Part shown: positions 1 to 11,061 of the stretch, piece after piece
Layout: each line of letters opens with the position of its first letter
Position numbering within the stretch: position 1 is the first letter of the stretch
Assembly (NCBI GenBank): GCA_029851415.1
Contig: CM056741.1
Location: 174,637,021-174,701,020 of the forward strand
Length of the DNA stretch: 64,000 nucleotides
Origin: Eretmocerus hayati
Taxonomy: Eukaryota; Arthropoda; Insecta; Hymenoptera; Aphelinidae
Direction: 5' to 3'
The notes under the pieces: model-generated
What the model was told of the DNA's origin: nothing
Databases searched by the model: none
Seen by the model: only the letters and a program-made list of their open reading frames with translations
Translations under genes and position numbers: made by a program

Positions 1-772
1 CACACCTCACCGCCCAGCAGTTCAGGCACAAGAACGGAGGGGGGTCCAGTTCATTGTCCGTGGGAATCACCGGAAGATTCCTCAGGAACGTCCCCGTAGT
101 CCTTGGTGGCGGATTTCGTTGGAACCGGTTAGCCGACCTCTGATGGTCAGGTCGAGACGGGCTCCGGCTCCGGTTCGGGTTGGATGGCCTCCACGGGCTC
201 CCTGTCCGTGCTCTTGAGGGGCTTCTGTTGCGTCGGTCCTCCTCCGTCCGTCTGCTTCCTCCGTTCTCAGTCCGTGTTGGGTTTGCGTTGTTCCACGCGG
301 AGTCCGTGGGGATCCTCTCCAGAGGTACACGCCTGATCAGATCTCGAGGGCCAAGCTCCTCGACCTCCGCAACACCGTAGGGAGGGGGCCTACCCTCATA
401 GTCCTCCATAGTGAGTTGGCGACGAGGGTTGTAGGGTCGCCGCTTACTCCCCGTGTCGTGGCGAACCCTCGGCCAGGGTTCCGCGGTGGCTCCGGAATTC
501 GACGCCTGGGGGCGTGGCTCCCCCCGCCACATAGGTGGAGAGATAGGCCGGAACTCTCCGGGTTTTGGGGCTCCCTTGCGGCGAGTTCGGCCCAGGCAAA
601 TGACGTCCGGTGTTGCTTCTCGCCGGGGATTCCGGCCAGGTTGAGGCGATGTCCGCATAGGCAGGCCTGACTCAGGTACATCTCTGTAGGCTGGAGGTGG
701 CGTTGCTAACCGAGCCAGGTCAGCCGGGGTCACCCGCTCAGCCTCCGGGACCCCGTCTTCTGGGCCCAACTC
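1..772 (-). pseudogene. Gag-like open frame running off the left edge (partial)
   Basis: On the minus strand one frame stays open from a TAG at 775-773 to base 1, at least 257 codons. The product is rich in Pro, Arg and Ser, with Arg/Ser-rich stretches, and ends at the edge with CLNCWAVRC. The C-x2-C could be the first half of a CCHC zinc knuckle, as in retroelement Gag, but the rest is outside the window. The frame upstream of the TAG also carries a TGA at 925-923, and its sequence is a diverged copy of the neighbouring frame at 835-1587, so this is probably decayed. The internal methionine at 409 (MEDYEG) is a possible start, with no special support. A Gag origin is inference; I do not recognise the family. 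Confidence 0.4.
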
Positions 773-834
773 CTAATCGTGCATGATCTCCAGCTCCACT
801 TCTTCAACTGGCTCGTCCGTTCTCCGCTCGGGTT

Positions 835-1587
835 CTACAGGGGTCGAGGAGCTCTCTCCCAGCGGTGGCGCTGGCTCGGTCTGGCGCGACCTAACCAGGG
901 CCCGAGGGATCGCTCCCCGGGCTCAGTGGACTGCCAGCTCCTCTTCTGAGAGAGGCTGCAGAACCACTTGGGCTTCGAGTCCGCTGAATCTAACTCGCTT
1001 GGGCTCTGGTGTAGATGTCCTGTGGGACGCTGGGGCATCTTCCATGTTGTTGGCCAAGTCCGCGTCCGTACATGTGGTTCCCTGGCTCCCTTGAGTTGGA
1101 GGAGGGGAAAATTGCGGGATTCTGTCTCTCCCGGGGGTGGCCCTGACTCGGTCTGGCGCGACCCAGCCACGATCTGGGGAGTCACTCCTCGGCCTCGGTG
1201 AGTCGCCAGGTCCTCCGCCGAAAGAGGCTGCAGGATCACCTGCACCTCGGGTCCGTCGAACCTCACCAGAATAACCTTGATTTCCGATTCCGAATCGCGG
1301 TCAAGAGCTTGATCGAGGTATGGCTCTTCGGTTAAGTCGATCAACGGGAAGGCATTGAAATTTATAGGGGGCACCGCGACTCGAGATAGCGGTCTCGTGG
1401 GTTCGGCCGCAGCCTGTACGATCGGGGCCACCTGAGCTACTACTCGTTTCAGACTCGATTGTTTGTTGAACTCGATCGGTCTATTGAGGCGATATTTGAG
1501 TTTTGGAGCAGGGCCGTATTGGATTAAAAATAGAGTTGTGCAAGAGTGACCAACTGATTTGCTCAAGATATTCGTGATCATTAACAC
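835..1587 (-). pseudogene. Decayed retroelement-like ORF with an internally duplicated motif
   Basis: This is a 250-codon minus-strand frame. Its first two thirds are acidic to neutral, with the motif QVILQPLSAEDLATH and then SRQTE. The same motif recurs about 300 bp further along the strand in another frame (QVVLQPLSEEELAVH, then a stop). The region is therefore a tandem duplication in which one copy has shifted frame, and the last third of the ORF is the out-of-frame translation of copy two. Frameshift plus nonsense codons argue for a pseudogene. It is probably continuous with the gag-like frame at 1-772. Family not recognised. Confidence 0.4.
840..1262. repeat. Two-copy tandem duplication, about 300-bp unit
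   Basis: Both copies contain TCGGTCTGGCGCGACC (near 875 and 1150), followed by a diverged block ending in GAGAGAGGCTGCAG or GAAAGAGGCTGCAG. Spacing is about 280-300 bp. The duplication lies inside the gag-like remnants. Confidence 0.6.
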
Positions 1588-1604
1588 TGGTTAAGTCCCT
1601 TGGC

Positions 1605-1958
1605 TCAACGTTTCTTGGGTGCCAGTCCCTTGAAAAGTTTTCTGAATATTCTGTTACGGGAATTCGTAACGTGGGTTCTTTTATACTGCACCTGGGGAGT
1701 CCTGACTCGACAGGTAGGTAGGTGAAAATTCGGAAGGGGAATAAATACCAAGGGAATTCCTAGAGCTGCGTTTATTAGTCCGGAAGTACAATTACGAGAG
1801 AGAGAGACTTTACAAAGTACTGGGGTTGATTCTACTTGAGCGGAGTCCGTCAAGGGCTGAGGTACTCGACTCGGAATGGCGTTAATGAACGATGTGGTCA
1901 GGTCGATAGGTGAGTTCGTACTGAGAATTAGAAGCCCGGCGCGTGATTCTAAGGACAA
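1605..1958 (-). pseudogene. Unassigned 117-codon ORF upstream of the gag-like remnants
   Basis: Minus-strand ORF of 117 codons just upstream of the frame at 835-1587 and in the same orientation. The start MSLESRAGLL and body show no recognisable domain. Its basic C terminus (FKGLAPKKR) ends only 18 bp before the next ORF begins. It could be the N-terminal part of the same decayed element. No function is proposed. Confidence 0.25.
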
Positions 1959-3167
1959 ACGTACATGACGGGAGCTCGCGGTGTACTGCGATTCTAAAGC
2001 TCGAAACGTACCCGTCGAAGTCTCGCGGTAGACTGCGAATCTGAGCTCCTTGCCAGAGCTTTTGATCTCTATTTATACTCTCTCAGACCCCGCGGTTCTC
2101 CTTCATCCGTGACTAGGTGAAATGCAGGTGAGGCGCGGCAGGTCTTTGTCCTTGCACCCTTCGTCTAGACTCGCGGGCGCTACTCGCGGTTTCTCCTAGC
2201 TTCTCAAAGCCTCCGCTTGTCCGTTTGCCCATACATTGAGATACATAGTATATATAGATTACAATACATGGTACATCTATATGTTAGAATATCAGCTATG
2301 CCTATATGGTATACGCATATACTCCTATATGCGGAGTATATATAAAGCTAGTTGGGAACCGACTAGGTTCCTGACAATTCTACCTAAACTTCAATGGAAG
2401 GGATGAATCCAGTATCCCCAATAATACGAACAGGCACGATTGATTCGATGTCAGCGTCTCTACATGAAATTAACTTTCCATGTTCGTCGAATTCTAACCG
2501 CCGGTTGGTGGATCCATAAGAGTTCTTGAGTATCGATTCTCGGAAACACCAATCAGCTCTCGGTCAGAATGATCTCCGAGAAATGAGTGTGCGTGAACCT
2601 CTCGTGCGCTCTCTGTTTTAGTACTCGACTATGCCTCTTTACAAGCGCATGCGCGCAAGATCCCGCGAAAATTTTACGAGCTCAAAACTTACAGTTTTTC
2701 AGCTAGCGCGCTCGGTGCTCTTTGTTTCAGTGATCGGCGGGTCGTTGTCTCATGGCTGATCACGTCAGCTTCGGAGAGATTTCACAGGCGTGCAGAAAAA
2801 TTGATCGCTGCTTTTCGGTGCCGGATGCCTATACTCAGCACAGCGTCACCCGCGTTGAGCCGCCTCTAGGACACGACTTGAGCCGGCCAAGCCCGGCGCA
2901 GCACTGCTTTGGACACGCAATATCACGGCAACGGCCGCGTGAAGAATAGCATCAGCACTTTCACCTGTGTTCACCAATAATCACTATCGTCCTAGCTTGG
3001 GATTGCAAGCACGTTGCAAGCTCTAGCAAGTGTGACGTCGCCCTGAAGGGGTGCGTCGGTTGCGATTTCGCTTGTTGAGGTGTACTCTGCCTAGGATTTC
3101 TCCCAATAACAGAGCTTGCTTTGGAATTCACCGCTAGGTGAAAGAAGTGGTGAACGGCCACTTTTAT
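1959..3167. other. Stretch without a supported gene
   Basis: It contains an imperfect two-copy repeat of about 40 bp near 1970-2045 (CTCGCGGT...CTGCGA in both), a TATA-rich block at 2230-2345, and a 65-codon ORF at 2752-2949 with no coding signature. It could include the leader or LTR of the element at 1-1958, but I could not find paired LTR ends. Confidence 0.3.
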
Positions 3168-5732
3168 CTACTTGCTATCCAGATTCAAATCACGTTTGAG
3201 TTTAAGAACATTTAGCTTAGCCAACTCTGCTTCGTATTTTTTCTTCTCCTTTTCTATCTCGAAAAGTTCTTCATTGCGTTTGTTTTCCTCTTCAACTCGT
3301 TTTTTAGTCACCTCCGTGAGCTCTAATTTAGCTTTTATTAATTTGGTTTGATCTTCATCTTGCGGTAGATTTGGACGGCGCCGCTTGCAGTACTGTGCCC
3401 TTTCCAGTTCTTGAGGAATACTGCTCGTGGAAGACGAATGCTTAGACGAGATGGATTTCGAATTACTTCGTAAAGCTTCGGGTTTTCTGTTGTAAAGCAT
3501 CCTTGGAACTGGGTCTCCCCAATCTGGATTAGTACGTGGCTCTCCAGATGAAGATTGTTCTGAGCATACCGATTCGTTTTGACCTTGAATTTTCGGCACC
3601 ATTATTCCTCCAAAATCAATGTCCAATATCATCTGCGAGGAAATATCACATTAGACATGATATCTACGTATGCGCGTTGTGGGAAATGAATCATGTTGAT
3701 GAAACGCAAACAAAACATCTCTTGAATTCAGTTTTACTGAATTATTTCAAATTTTAAGGTGTTCAGACTCCATACCTGGTCATCTTTTCCAGAGAGTGAT
3801 CCACTTGCATCAGTGTTACCGTTGACAGCCTCATTAATGCTACCATCATTACATGCAACGTGTGATGCATTGAGCTCTGTAACAATATAACTCAAATTAT
3901 CATCTGCTTTACAGTAAGCTAGAACAGTATATCATCAATAACAGTCAAAATACTAACCAGATGTTTGAGCAGAATCTCCATCACATGCGTTGGACATTCC
4001 TACTCCTGCAGGACCCAGAATCCCCAATACTGTCAGATTCGCTGGTGTTATTGCCTTCGAGGGATTTTTCTCCCCCCCCCCCTCCTGCAATTTTAAACGA
4101 ATAAATCAAAATGTTGGAACTGTGGATTCTAGTATGATCATACTAGAGAAATTGAAGGCTTGATTGGATGTCAAAGTGTTCCATGGATTCATTGGAGCAC
4201 AACTTGCACAAAAACTCATGGTAATACTGAAAAAAGTTGTTGTCGAAGGAACGATAAACAAGATCTGACTATTACTCAGGCCAGAAATGTTATTTGCAAT
4301 TGATCTTACAAAGATTGGAAGCGCTGTAAAATTAAAAGCAAGTTATGATGTTAAAATGTTCATGTTTTGATATTGGTTATGAATAGCCAACATGGGATTA
4401 ACCAGATTCAATTTGTACAATATTATGCAAAATTTTTGTTAATATGTCATAAAGTCATCACAGTACTGAGGAAAGTTATTGTTGAGGGAGCGCTCAACCT
4501 CAAAAATACATTGGGAATCTACCTACACTTTACAACTGATACAAATAATAATTCATTACAGTTCACAATACATGAAGATCCATGAAGATCTATTACTATT
4601 ATTCAAGACAAAAACATTCTTACGCAGAGAATCCCACTAAAAGTTAAAGCGCTGTAACATCAGATGAAAGTTATAATGTTGAGAAATGAAGGGCTTGGTG
4701 TTGAATGTGACTACGGCCAACAGAATGCAATTTGATTCAATTTGTACTATATTCTACAAAATTCTCAAGGGCATGCAACTACAACTCATGACAAGCGCAA
4801 ACAATTCTCTGTTGAGGGAACGTTCAACCTAAAAGCATATTAAAAACCTGTCTCCACAATGTAATGGGTACAGAAGATGTTGTAACATGGATGCCATCAA
4901 AGTCAAACTGATAATGAGATCAGAAACATGTTTACGCAGGAAACTTCCTAAATAGTTGAAGCGCTGTAAAATCAGATGCAAGTTGTGGTGTGAGAAAATG
5001 AAAGGCTTGAAGTAGGATGTGACTAGTCTGTACAATTCAATCAAGCTCAACTAGTACAATATTATACCACGCTTAGAATATTCAATCAAAACTCATGACA
5101 GTACTGGAAAATTCTCTATTGAAAGTACGCTCAGATGCATAAGCACACAAACAATCTTCCTTCACTCTAGAATTGATGCAAATAATATCACATGCTCTAG
5201 CTATAAAGATCAGACAATTAGTAAAGACCACAAACATTGTTTACGTAGGTTAGATTTTCTTCAAAAAAGTTACAGCGCTGATGAATGAGATGAATATGAA
5301 AATGTGCTCGAATAGAAAGTTTCATTGGAGATTTGAGTAAAACTCAAAAACCAGATCAGTTTGTATTTGTTAAACCTGAATTATGAAGTAACCTAACCAA
5401 TTCAATTTCCATACAAACATACCTGTCAACACAGTTTCACCATAATCTCCTTTCCCATTTTTTTTTGCAGCTTTCTTCATTGATTCCCAAAGATTCCTCA
5501 AGTTTTTCTCAGTCCTTGGGGTATGGCTTGAAACAAAATTGAATGCTTCGACGAGGTCGGCCCACGCTTGTTTCTTCTCTTGACGAGTCATCGCATCAGT
5601 TCTCTTACACTCAATTTTATCCTCGAATTGAGGCAGCAATTCCACGAATGTATTTTTCTCAGCATTTGTGAAATTTCCTGATCTTTCTCCCTTCTTGGAT
5701 CCCTCGGAAGACTCGTTTTTCCTCGGAGCCAT
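3168..5732 (-). CDS. Myb/SANT-like DNA-binding protein, zeste/MSANTD3 type (multi-exon model)
   Basis: Exon 1 (5732-5423) starts at an ATG in good context and encodes a Myb/SANT-like domain. The signatures are FTNAEKNTFVELLPQFED near residues 24-41, QAWADLVEAFN, and RTEKNLRNLWESMKKAAKK. It ends at ACAG|GTATG. Later exons that read through are about 4084-3958, 3894-3774 (ending at CAG|GTATGG) and 3632-3168. The last has a highly charged coiled coil (EENKRNEELFEIEKEKKKYE) and stops at TAG. This architecture is usual for small insect MSANTD3-like proteins, some of which are host genes and some the DNA-binding partner in Harbinger transposons. One oddity: the second exon begins in a run of eleven G residues and its phase misses exon 1 by one base, so a missed exon, another acceptor or a homopolymer error is likely. 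The intron holds a tandem array. Confidence 0.6.
4318..5360. repeat. Diverged tandem array, about 312-328 bp period, intronic
   Basis: The anchor GCGCTG recurs at 4321, 4649, 4961 and 5275, giving spacings of 328, 312 and 314 bp. Each unit also carries a CATGACAG-like block and a TTTACGCAG-like block just before the next anchor. Copies are heavily diverged, so the array is old. It fills the long intron of the Myb/SANT-like gene. Confidence 0.7.
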
Positions 5733-5905
5733 CGTGATATATTTCCATTTGATTTCACTGCGCCAAACTGTACGCGACTCGCGCCAAAACGCTCTTACCG
5801 CGCGATTATCCGATGTCCTGGTGCTCAACCCCTTTGCAAGTCTGCACGTGGGTTGAGCCGGTGTTTCAACATGGGCACCCACGAAATTTGGCAACATCGC
5901 ATACA

Positions 5906-6032
5906 ATCAGACGGATAACTATCGAGCGATTGACTATCCGACGGATAACGGTCATGAAAGACACCGTACTTATCGGCCGGATAGTTTTTATCCGTTAAGC
6001 TATCGGCTAGGTAGCTATCCGTCCGATAACAC
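5906..6032. repeat. Cluster of palindromic ATCCG/CGGAT motifs
   Basis: Short near-palindromes such as ATCCGACGGATAAC (5936), ATCGGCCGGATAG (5972) and ATCCGTCCGATAAC (6017) recur about every 35-45 bp, just upstream of the Myb/SANT-like gene's start. Function unknown. Confidence 0.5.
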
Positions 6033-6565
6033 TTACGTGGTGAAAGAGGGCCTAATGGACAGGGCATGTAGCTACCGCGAGGAGAGCGATGTATGTAGGT
6101 GATAATTCTCCGATAACCGCTTTCGCTCCGCGAGATGTCATGAGCCGCGAGATCTTATTCATGAATCGATTACGCATCGCGGTCGTCGCTCCCTCTAAAC
6201 TTATATATCTCGAGCGACGTCACACAAGCTCAAAAAGTTACTGCGCGGGAGCACAACACTCTTACTTGTTGCGCGTCGCACGCGGCTTGGTCTTTCTCCT
6301 TTGCCCTCATTCCGGACGAGCCCCCAATCCCTGTCGGATCGGGTCCAGGAATGGGAGCTTGCGAACAAAAATCATTTTTTAAATTATTCTGAAACCAACA
6401 AACACGATAACTCACATTCAAGCTCTCACTAGGGGATGAGGTGCCTATAGCATACGCTACTTGAAAAGACGGCGAGGATCGCGCATCTCATATGTGTTAC
6501 CAGATACGTGGCCACACATAGACTGACTGAGCGGCTGTGGCATAACGGCCGCATGCCGTGCGCGT

Positions 6566-7150
6566 CTAACCCGCGGCATGAACGCACGCCTCTCGAGTAG
6601 AAGAGACACACATGCTCGCACACACATACACGCGCTCTTGCTCACTCGTACTCCTGTAATGATATGATTTGAGATTTTTCCAAGTCCCAAAATCTATCAA
6701 TGGTAATTTTCCAAGTTCCGAGGAATAAATGATGGATGGAGTGAGCGTGCTCCGATCTTGGGCGGTCTGTGCTCGTCGGAACATTCCATTTTGAGCGCGC
6801 AAAGCCGCATTCTCCGCACGCAGCGCTCTCATTCGTCCGCTTAGCGAACTACTTGTTTTAGCGCGACTTGCCTGCGATGCTCCTAACCGTGCGTCCAAAT
6901 CCGCTAACACGCGGGTACGCTCGTGGTCATCCCTTGCGCGGACTTTTTCCAGTTCGAAGAGCCAGCGCTGTTGTTCCTCTGCTGTGAGAACGGCAGGCTG
7001 TTGTACCTCCACCGGAGCAGGATCTCTGATCGGCGCTGCATCGCGTGTCGCACGCATACGATTTGGCGCGCGTGATCCCATAGCAGACGACTCGTGGCTC
7101 AAGCCCGAATTTGCCTCCCAAGGGCTTCTACCTCTCGAGCGTGGATTCAT
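6566..7150 (-). CDS. Unrecognised Arg/Ala-rich coiled-coil ORF
   Basis: 194-codon minus-strand ORF starting MNPRSRGRSPWEANSG. Residues 1-50 are basic and look disordered. Residues about 55-130 are strongly helical and charged (EEQQRWLFELEKVRARDDHE, then MRALRAENAALRAQNGMF), like a coiled coil. The C-terminal quarter is low quality and may be intron or read-through. Base composition is GC-richer than its surroundings, which supports coding. No conserved domain is recognised; a retroelement gag N terminus or a host exon are both possible. Confidence 0.35.
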   Translation of the reverse strand: MNPRSRGRSPWEANSGLSHESSAMGSRAPNRMRATRDAAPIRDPAPVEVQQPAVLTAEEQQRWLFELEKVRARDDHERTRVLADLDARLGASQASRAKTSSSLSGRMRALRAENAALRAQNGMFRRAQTAQDRSTLTPSIIYSSELGKLPLIDFGTWKNLKSYHYRSTSEQERVYVCASMCVSSTREACVHAAG

Positions 7151-8599
7151 CTTGAGCTGCTAGCAGTGCCGTCTAGAAGCCGACAAAACGTCGCTGGTAT
7201 CTATTGTTATGAATTCGTGGGGTAAAAGTTGGTTCACGGATTCAGTACCAGAATTAACCGCAGCGCTAGGCCTACTGACCGTCTGGCGTGCGAATTATCC
7301 TTTCAAATTTACCGCGGGCTTAAATATACTTGGGCAGTGGGGCCGATCGATTAAGCAAAAAAGTGCAAGGAGGTTTGAGAACAACAAATTCATTTGAAGA
7401 AATCAAAAATTGACAGTGATCTGACAAAGCTCGAGAGCTAAGTGAATATTGGAAATCAAGAAAAGTTTACAAGATTAAATTCAAAATACTAATGCTGTTT
7501 AAAAATGCTCAAGCTAGGAGTGATCTAGAAGAGATGCAAGCCAAAAGAAGAAATAACAAGTAGTGCGGCTGGCCGGCGTGGCACCCGAATTTATAGCTGG
7601 TCCTTGTTTATGCGTACGTGCTTGCTCGTGCTATGAGTGGTTGGGCTTGCCACAAGGCCGAGTCTGCGCCTCGGAAAATTACATGTGATCTACGATGCTG
7701 CGTACTATCCACGCGAGTCCTCTCGTGCGTACATCAATACTGGAAAGTCCCATAGCTCGTTTGCATTTGGATGCTGCGTTATTGCTGTGTGTGCGTGTCC
7801 ATACTATAGGTAGTTAGAAAATTCCAGAGTCTACTTTTATTCGACTACTGCGTGATTCATCTTGTGCGTCGCGCTCAAAACTGCGTAAGCCGTTGAGGCC
7901 CACAGTCAGTGACGTCATTTGGTAGATTTCCTTACCGCGCTGGCTCTCATCGGCACGATACATGAGAGTGAGAGAGAGCATCTACGCGTGATTCATTCCA
8001 ACAGCCTCCAAGAACTAACCCCATGCACGATATTTCTTATGAGGTTTGCGTGGGCGTAATAGTGTACATTCCTGTAAAAATAACGAGAATCGGGGTGCGC
8101 AATAATGCGTCTGACGCACTGCTCCTGAAAACTGTGAGAATAAATGATAGTTTGATCTCTTTTTATCATGAGGTAACCCGCTATTCCTGTAGAAAGATTG
8201 AAATAGGAGGGCCGGGAATGCGCAACCCCAAGAGGTCGAGGCTGAGTCCGTGATTACAGAACACATGCGGTCTGCAGTAGGCGCCCAGTCGCTCCTTGTT
8301 CATTGTAGACCTACACTTATGTCCGGGAGATAGCGTTCTTCCTTTCGTTCGATTCTTACACAGCACATGCCTCCGAGCCATGGCCTCCCCCAATGCGATT
8401 CTCATAGTCTATGGCTCGAATACATAACAGCTTCCCTCATCTGCAATTTGATCCCTACGGATCAAACTTTTTCCTGCATGTAGGATTGAGGGTCTAGGGC
8501 CTCTATAACTCCTAAAAGATGCTCTTGAAAATGAATATTTATTGATTGTTATAAAAGGCATATAAATGGGCCTCTAGGTATATAAAAAAATGTTAAAAG
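7151..8599. other. Stretch without a supported gene
   Basis: No convincing ORF. A two-copy imperfect repeat of about 115 bp sits near 8060-8230: ATTCCTGTAAAAATAACGAG and ATTCCTGTAGAAAGATTGAA each lead into a TGCGCAA block. A reverse-strand AATAAA (plus-strand TTTATT at 8538) lies downstream of the next ORF and may be its poly(A) signal. Confidence 0.35.
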
Positions 8600-9103
8600 T
8601 CAATAAAATTTAGAAAATTCATCAAATGCATGAAAATAGGAACGAAGTGCATACACTGCTCTTTCTATCAATAAGAACATCAAAAAATGCTCCGATCCCG
8701 GAGTGGATGGTGGGGTAAGATCCCCTGGCAAGATTGGCTTCCTGAATTTCTTAAATGGTTGTCTTTGAAGTAATTCTCGGAGCTGGCTTGCTGCTGTTTT
8801 ACGGACTGCAGCCTGCGACGGTCCCAGGGTCGGACACGGGTCGGGTCGAGATGATCCAGCCTCCGATGTAGAAGGAGGACCACTTGATGGACCTGGAACA
8901 CCTACCTCCGATCCTTCTTCACCGTTACTAGGCACCGGTGACGCTTCGGGTGATATGCGCTCTCGCTTTATTTGTACTTGATCGCCTCGTTCTTCTCCGG
9001 CAGCACTCACCTCACCACTGGGAATCTTTGCCATCGACTCGGGTGGTTTGGGTGGATTCTTTTTATTCCTTAACCTTCTGGATCTTCTTGTCTCATCTGC
9101 CAT
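8600..9103 (-). CDS. Unrecognised 167-residue protein
   Basis: Minus-strand ORF starting MADETRRSRRLRNKKNPPKP. It has a basic N terminus (possible nuclear signal), a Pro/Ser/Glu-rich middle (residues about 25-100) that includes the sumoylation-like IKRE, and a more hydrophobic C terminus. An AATAAA on the same strand about 60 bp past the stop, and a purine-rich leader upstream, fit a real transcription unit. I know no homologue. It may be a small host gene or a retroelement gag N terminus. Confidence 0.4.
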   Translation of the reverse strand: MADETRRSRRLRNKKNPPKPPESMAKIPSGEVSAAGEERGDQVQIKRERISPEASPVPSNGEEGSEVGVPGPSSGPPSTSEAGSSRPDPCPTLGPSQAAVRKTAASQLRELLQRQPFKKFRKPILPGDLTPPSTPGSEHFLMFLLIERAVYALRSYFHAFDEFSKFY

Positions 9104-10525
9104 TCTCTCTAAGTTTTATCTCTCTTCTCCTCTCTCTCACCCCTCTCTTTTATATTAAATATTTCACTGTATATTTTTAATCAGATTCACTATGAAAACG
9201 TAAATCATGAACGATTTGCATAAATTGCGCAATCAGATTTACTCTGTGCTTTCATGAGGTAGGTCCTTCTCGTACAACGCGTTTGACACATCTGAGCTGG
9301 CCCAAGCTGGCCTGCGTGTTTGTTTTAATTACGCGGTTCAGGTGCCCACCACCACCCACATCCTTTTCGCGGGCCCCCATTTTTTTATTGCTCCACTTTC
9401 TATCTCGATTTTCTGAGGATCCGGAAATCACGGGGAGCTCTTTATTTCATTTATCTACATCCTATAGCGCAAAATTGAATTAATCCGTGACGTGGTTTTT
9501 AAGACTTATTTAACAAATAAGGAGACTTTCGTGAACCACGTTGTATGGGGGTCTCTGAAAGGGTTGACACGAGTCTGACTTTCCGGTGCGCGCAGCTTCC
9601 ATTGGATCATGAGTAGATTGCGTGATCTGATACGCCTAATTTTCGAAGGGGCTCCTTCTTTTTTCGCCGCTTCTCTGTGCTTCGTTGAAACAATTTATCA
9701 CGTCGTCTGCGTGACCAGGAACGATGACATTTCTGCGTTGTAGGTTGTGTGAAGCGGTGGCTGCGAAAGCGGTTGCGGCCGTGTGGCCGAGGATGGTCTT
9801 CTTCAGCCGCATGTACGCCGGATCCTTTTTTCGGATTCGTGGTTTTTTCGAGGCCTTGAGTTGGGCGCCACAATGACGTTACCACGGGACGAATATTCGG
9901 AGTGTGCAATGAATATTCACTCGTGAGTCAAAATAAAAAAATTAATCGGCGATGAGAGCACGAGACTTGATGCGGGCAATTATGGACGGCGCGCCATGAT
10001 TTGTAGCGCGTTGCGTAGCGACGATGGGTACTGACGTTAATAGTCAGTGTCCTTGGAGGCTGCTGTTGTCTGTTGCTATTTGAGATACCCACCTTGATAT
10101 GCAGTGCACTCGCGTGCATGAATAATTCGTATGTTTAGACTGAATGTTCGGATGAAAGTTAAGGGAGTCCGAAATTCAAGGATACGGCACTTTCGTCAAT
10201 AAACACAAAATGTATACTGTCAAGAAAAACGTAATGGGGATCTCAATCCTTAATTGCCTTGATGGATTCACACACACACACACACACACAACACTCTGCT
10301 CGAAAAATACGGATTCGCGATATCGATTGTGACTTCACGGATCGCGGTAGCTCTGCCGCGGAGCGAGCATGCTCCGAGCTGTTCGGGGGAGTTGTTTACG
10401 ACGGCAATTCTGTGTATCGACTGGCTGCTTGCTGGCAAACGTTACGTCCTTGTATAGACTAGGATACCACTTGAGTCTGTTAATGGGCCGATCCGTTATT
10501 TCAATGGCTAATTGCTAACTGGTTA
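9104..10525. other. Stretch without a supported gene; CA microsatellite at 10269-10292
   Basis: Pyrimidine-rich DNA follows the preceding ORF's 5' side. Short ORFs at 9607-9909 and elsewhere lack any signature. A (CA)n run lies at about 10269-10292. Confidence 0.4.
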
Positions 10526-10666
10526 ATGCCAAGTGCATCCCTGGTAGAAAGTGTGAGCATTTTTTGACCAAAAATTGGCCAATTGTAACCTACTTGCACT
10601 GTCACTATATCTATATATTGCATGGTTGGCCAAAAATTGGTCATATTTCTATCAGGGATTGGCATC
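10526..10666. mobile_element. Small hairpin MITE
   Basis: Nested inverted repeats: outer CCCTGGTAGAAA (near 10540) against TTTCTATCAGGG (near 10648), inner TGACCAAAAATTGGCCAA (10565) against its exact reverse complement (10627-10644). The loop is about 44 bp. This fits a non-autonomous DNA transposon; no target duplication was identified with confidence. Confidence 0.6.
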
Positions 10667-11061
10667 ATCCAGAAGGTTGCTCATGCCCAAGGGCATTTTC
10701 TGGTCGGTGAAAACTCTATTGACTAATGCTAGCGGCGTTATTCAAAACACTTTCATGAATACAGCGTAAATAATGGATTCCGAATTATGCGCGTATTTTA
10801 GTCGTAAGAAACTAATGGAACATGGCATTATTCGATTTTCCAAAGAAAATAATTTAAAGGCCGTAAATATTAAGGGTCGCTAATGCTAGGTACATTTTTA
10901 CAAATGCGTTACAAATACTTTCTAATGCGCGAGCCCATTAGTAGAATTATGCAGTCGTTCAATATGATGAAGATCATCCCAAGGAAATGCCAATTCAGAC
11001 AAAGGAAGGATGTTTACGCGAATCTCTGAGTATTTCGCAACTATGCGTTCTAGTGGAATTT

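Noticed and set aside
835..1094. Plus-strand ORFs in the first kilobase
   Set aside because: Shadows of GC-rich minus-strand frames.
2752..2949. 65-codon ORF starting MADHVSFGEI
   Set aside because: No domain, no splice context and composition no different from its surroundings.
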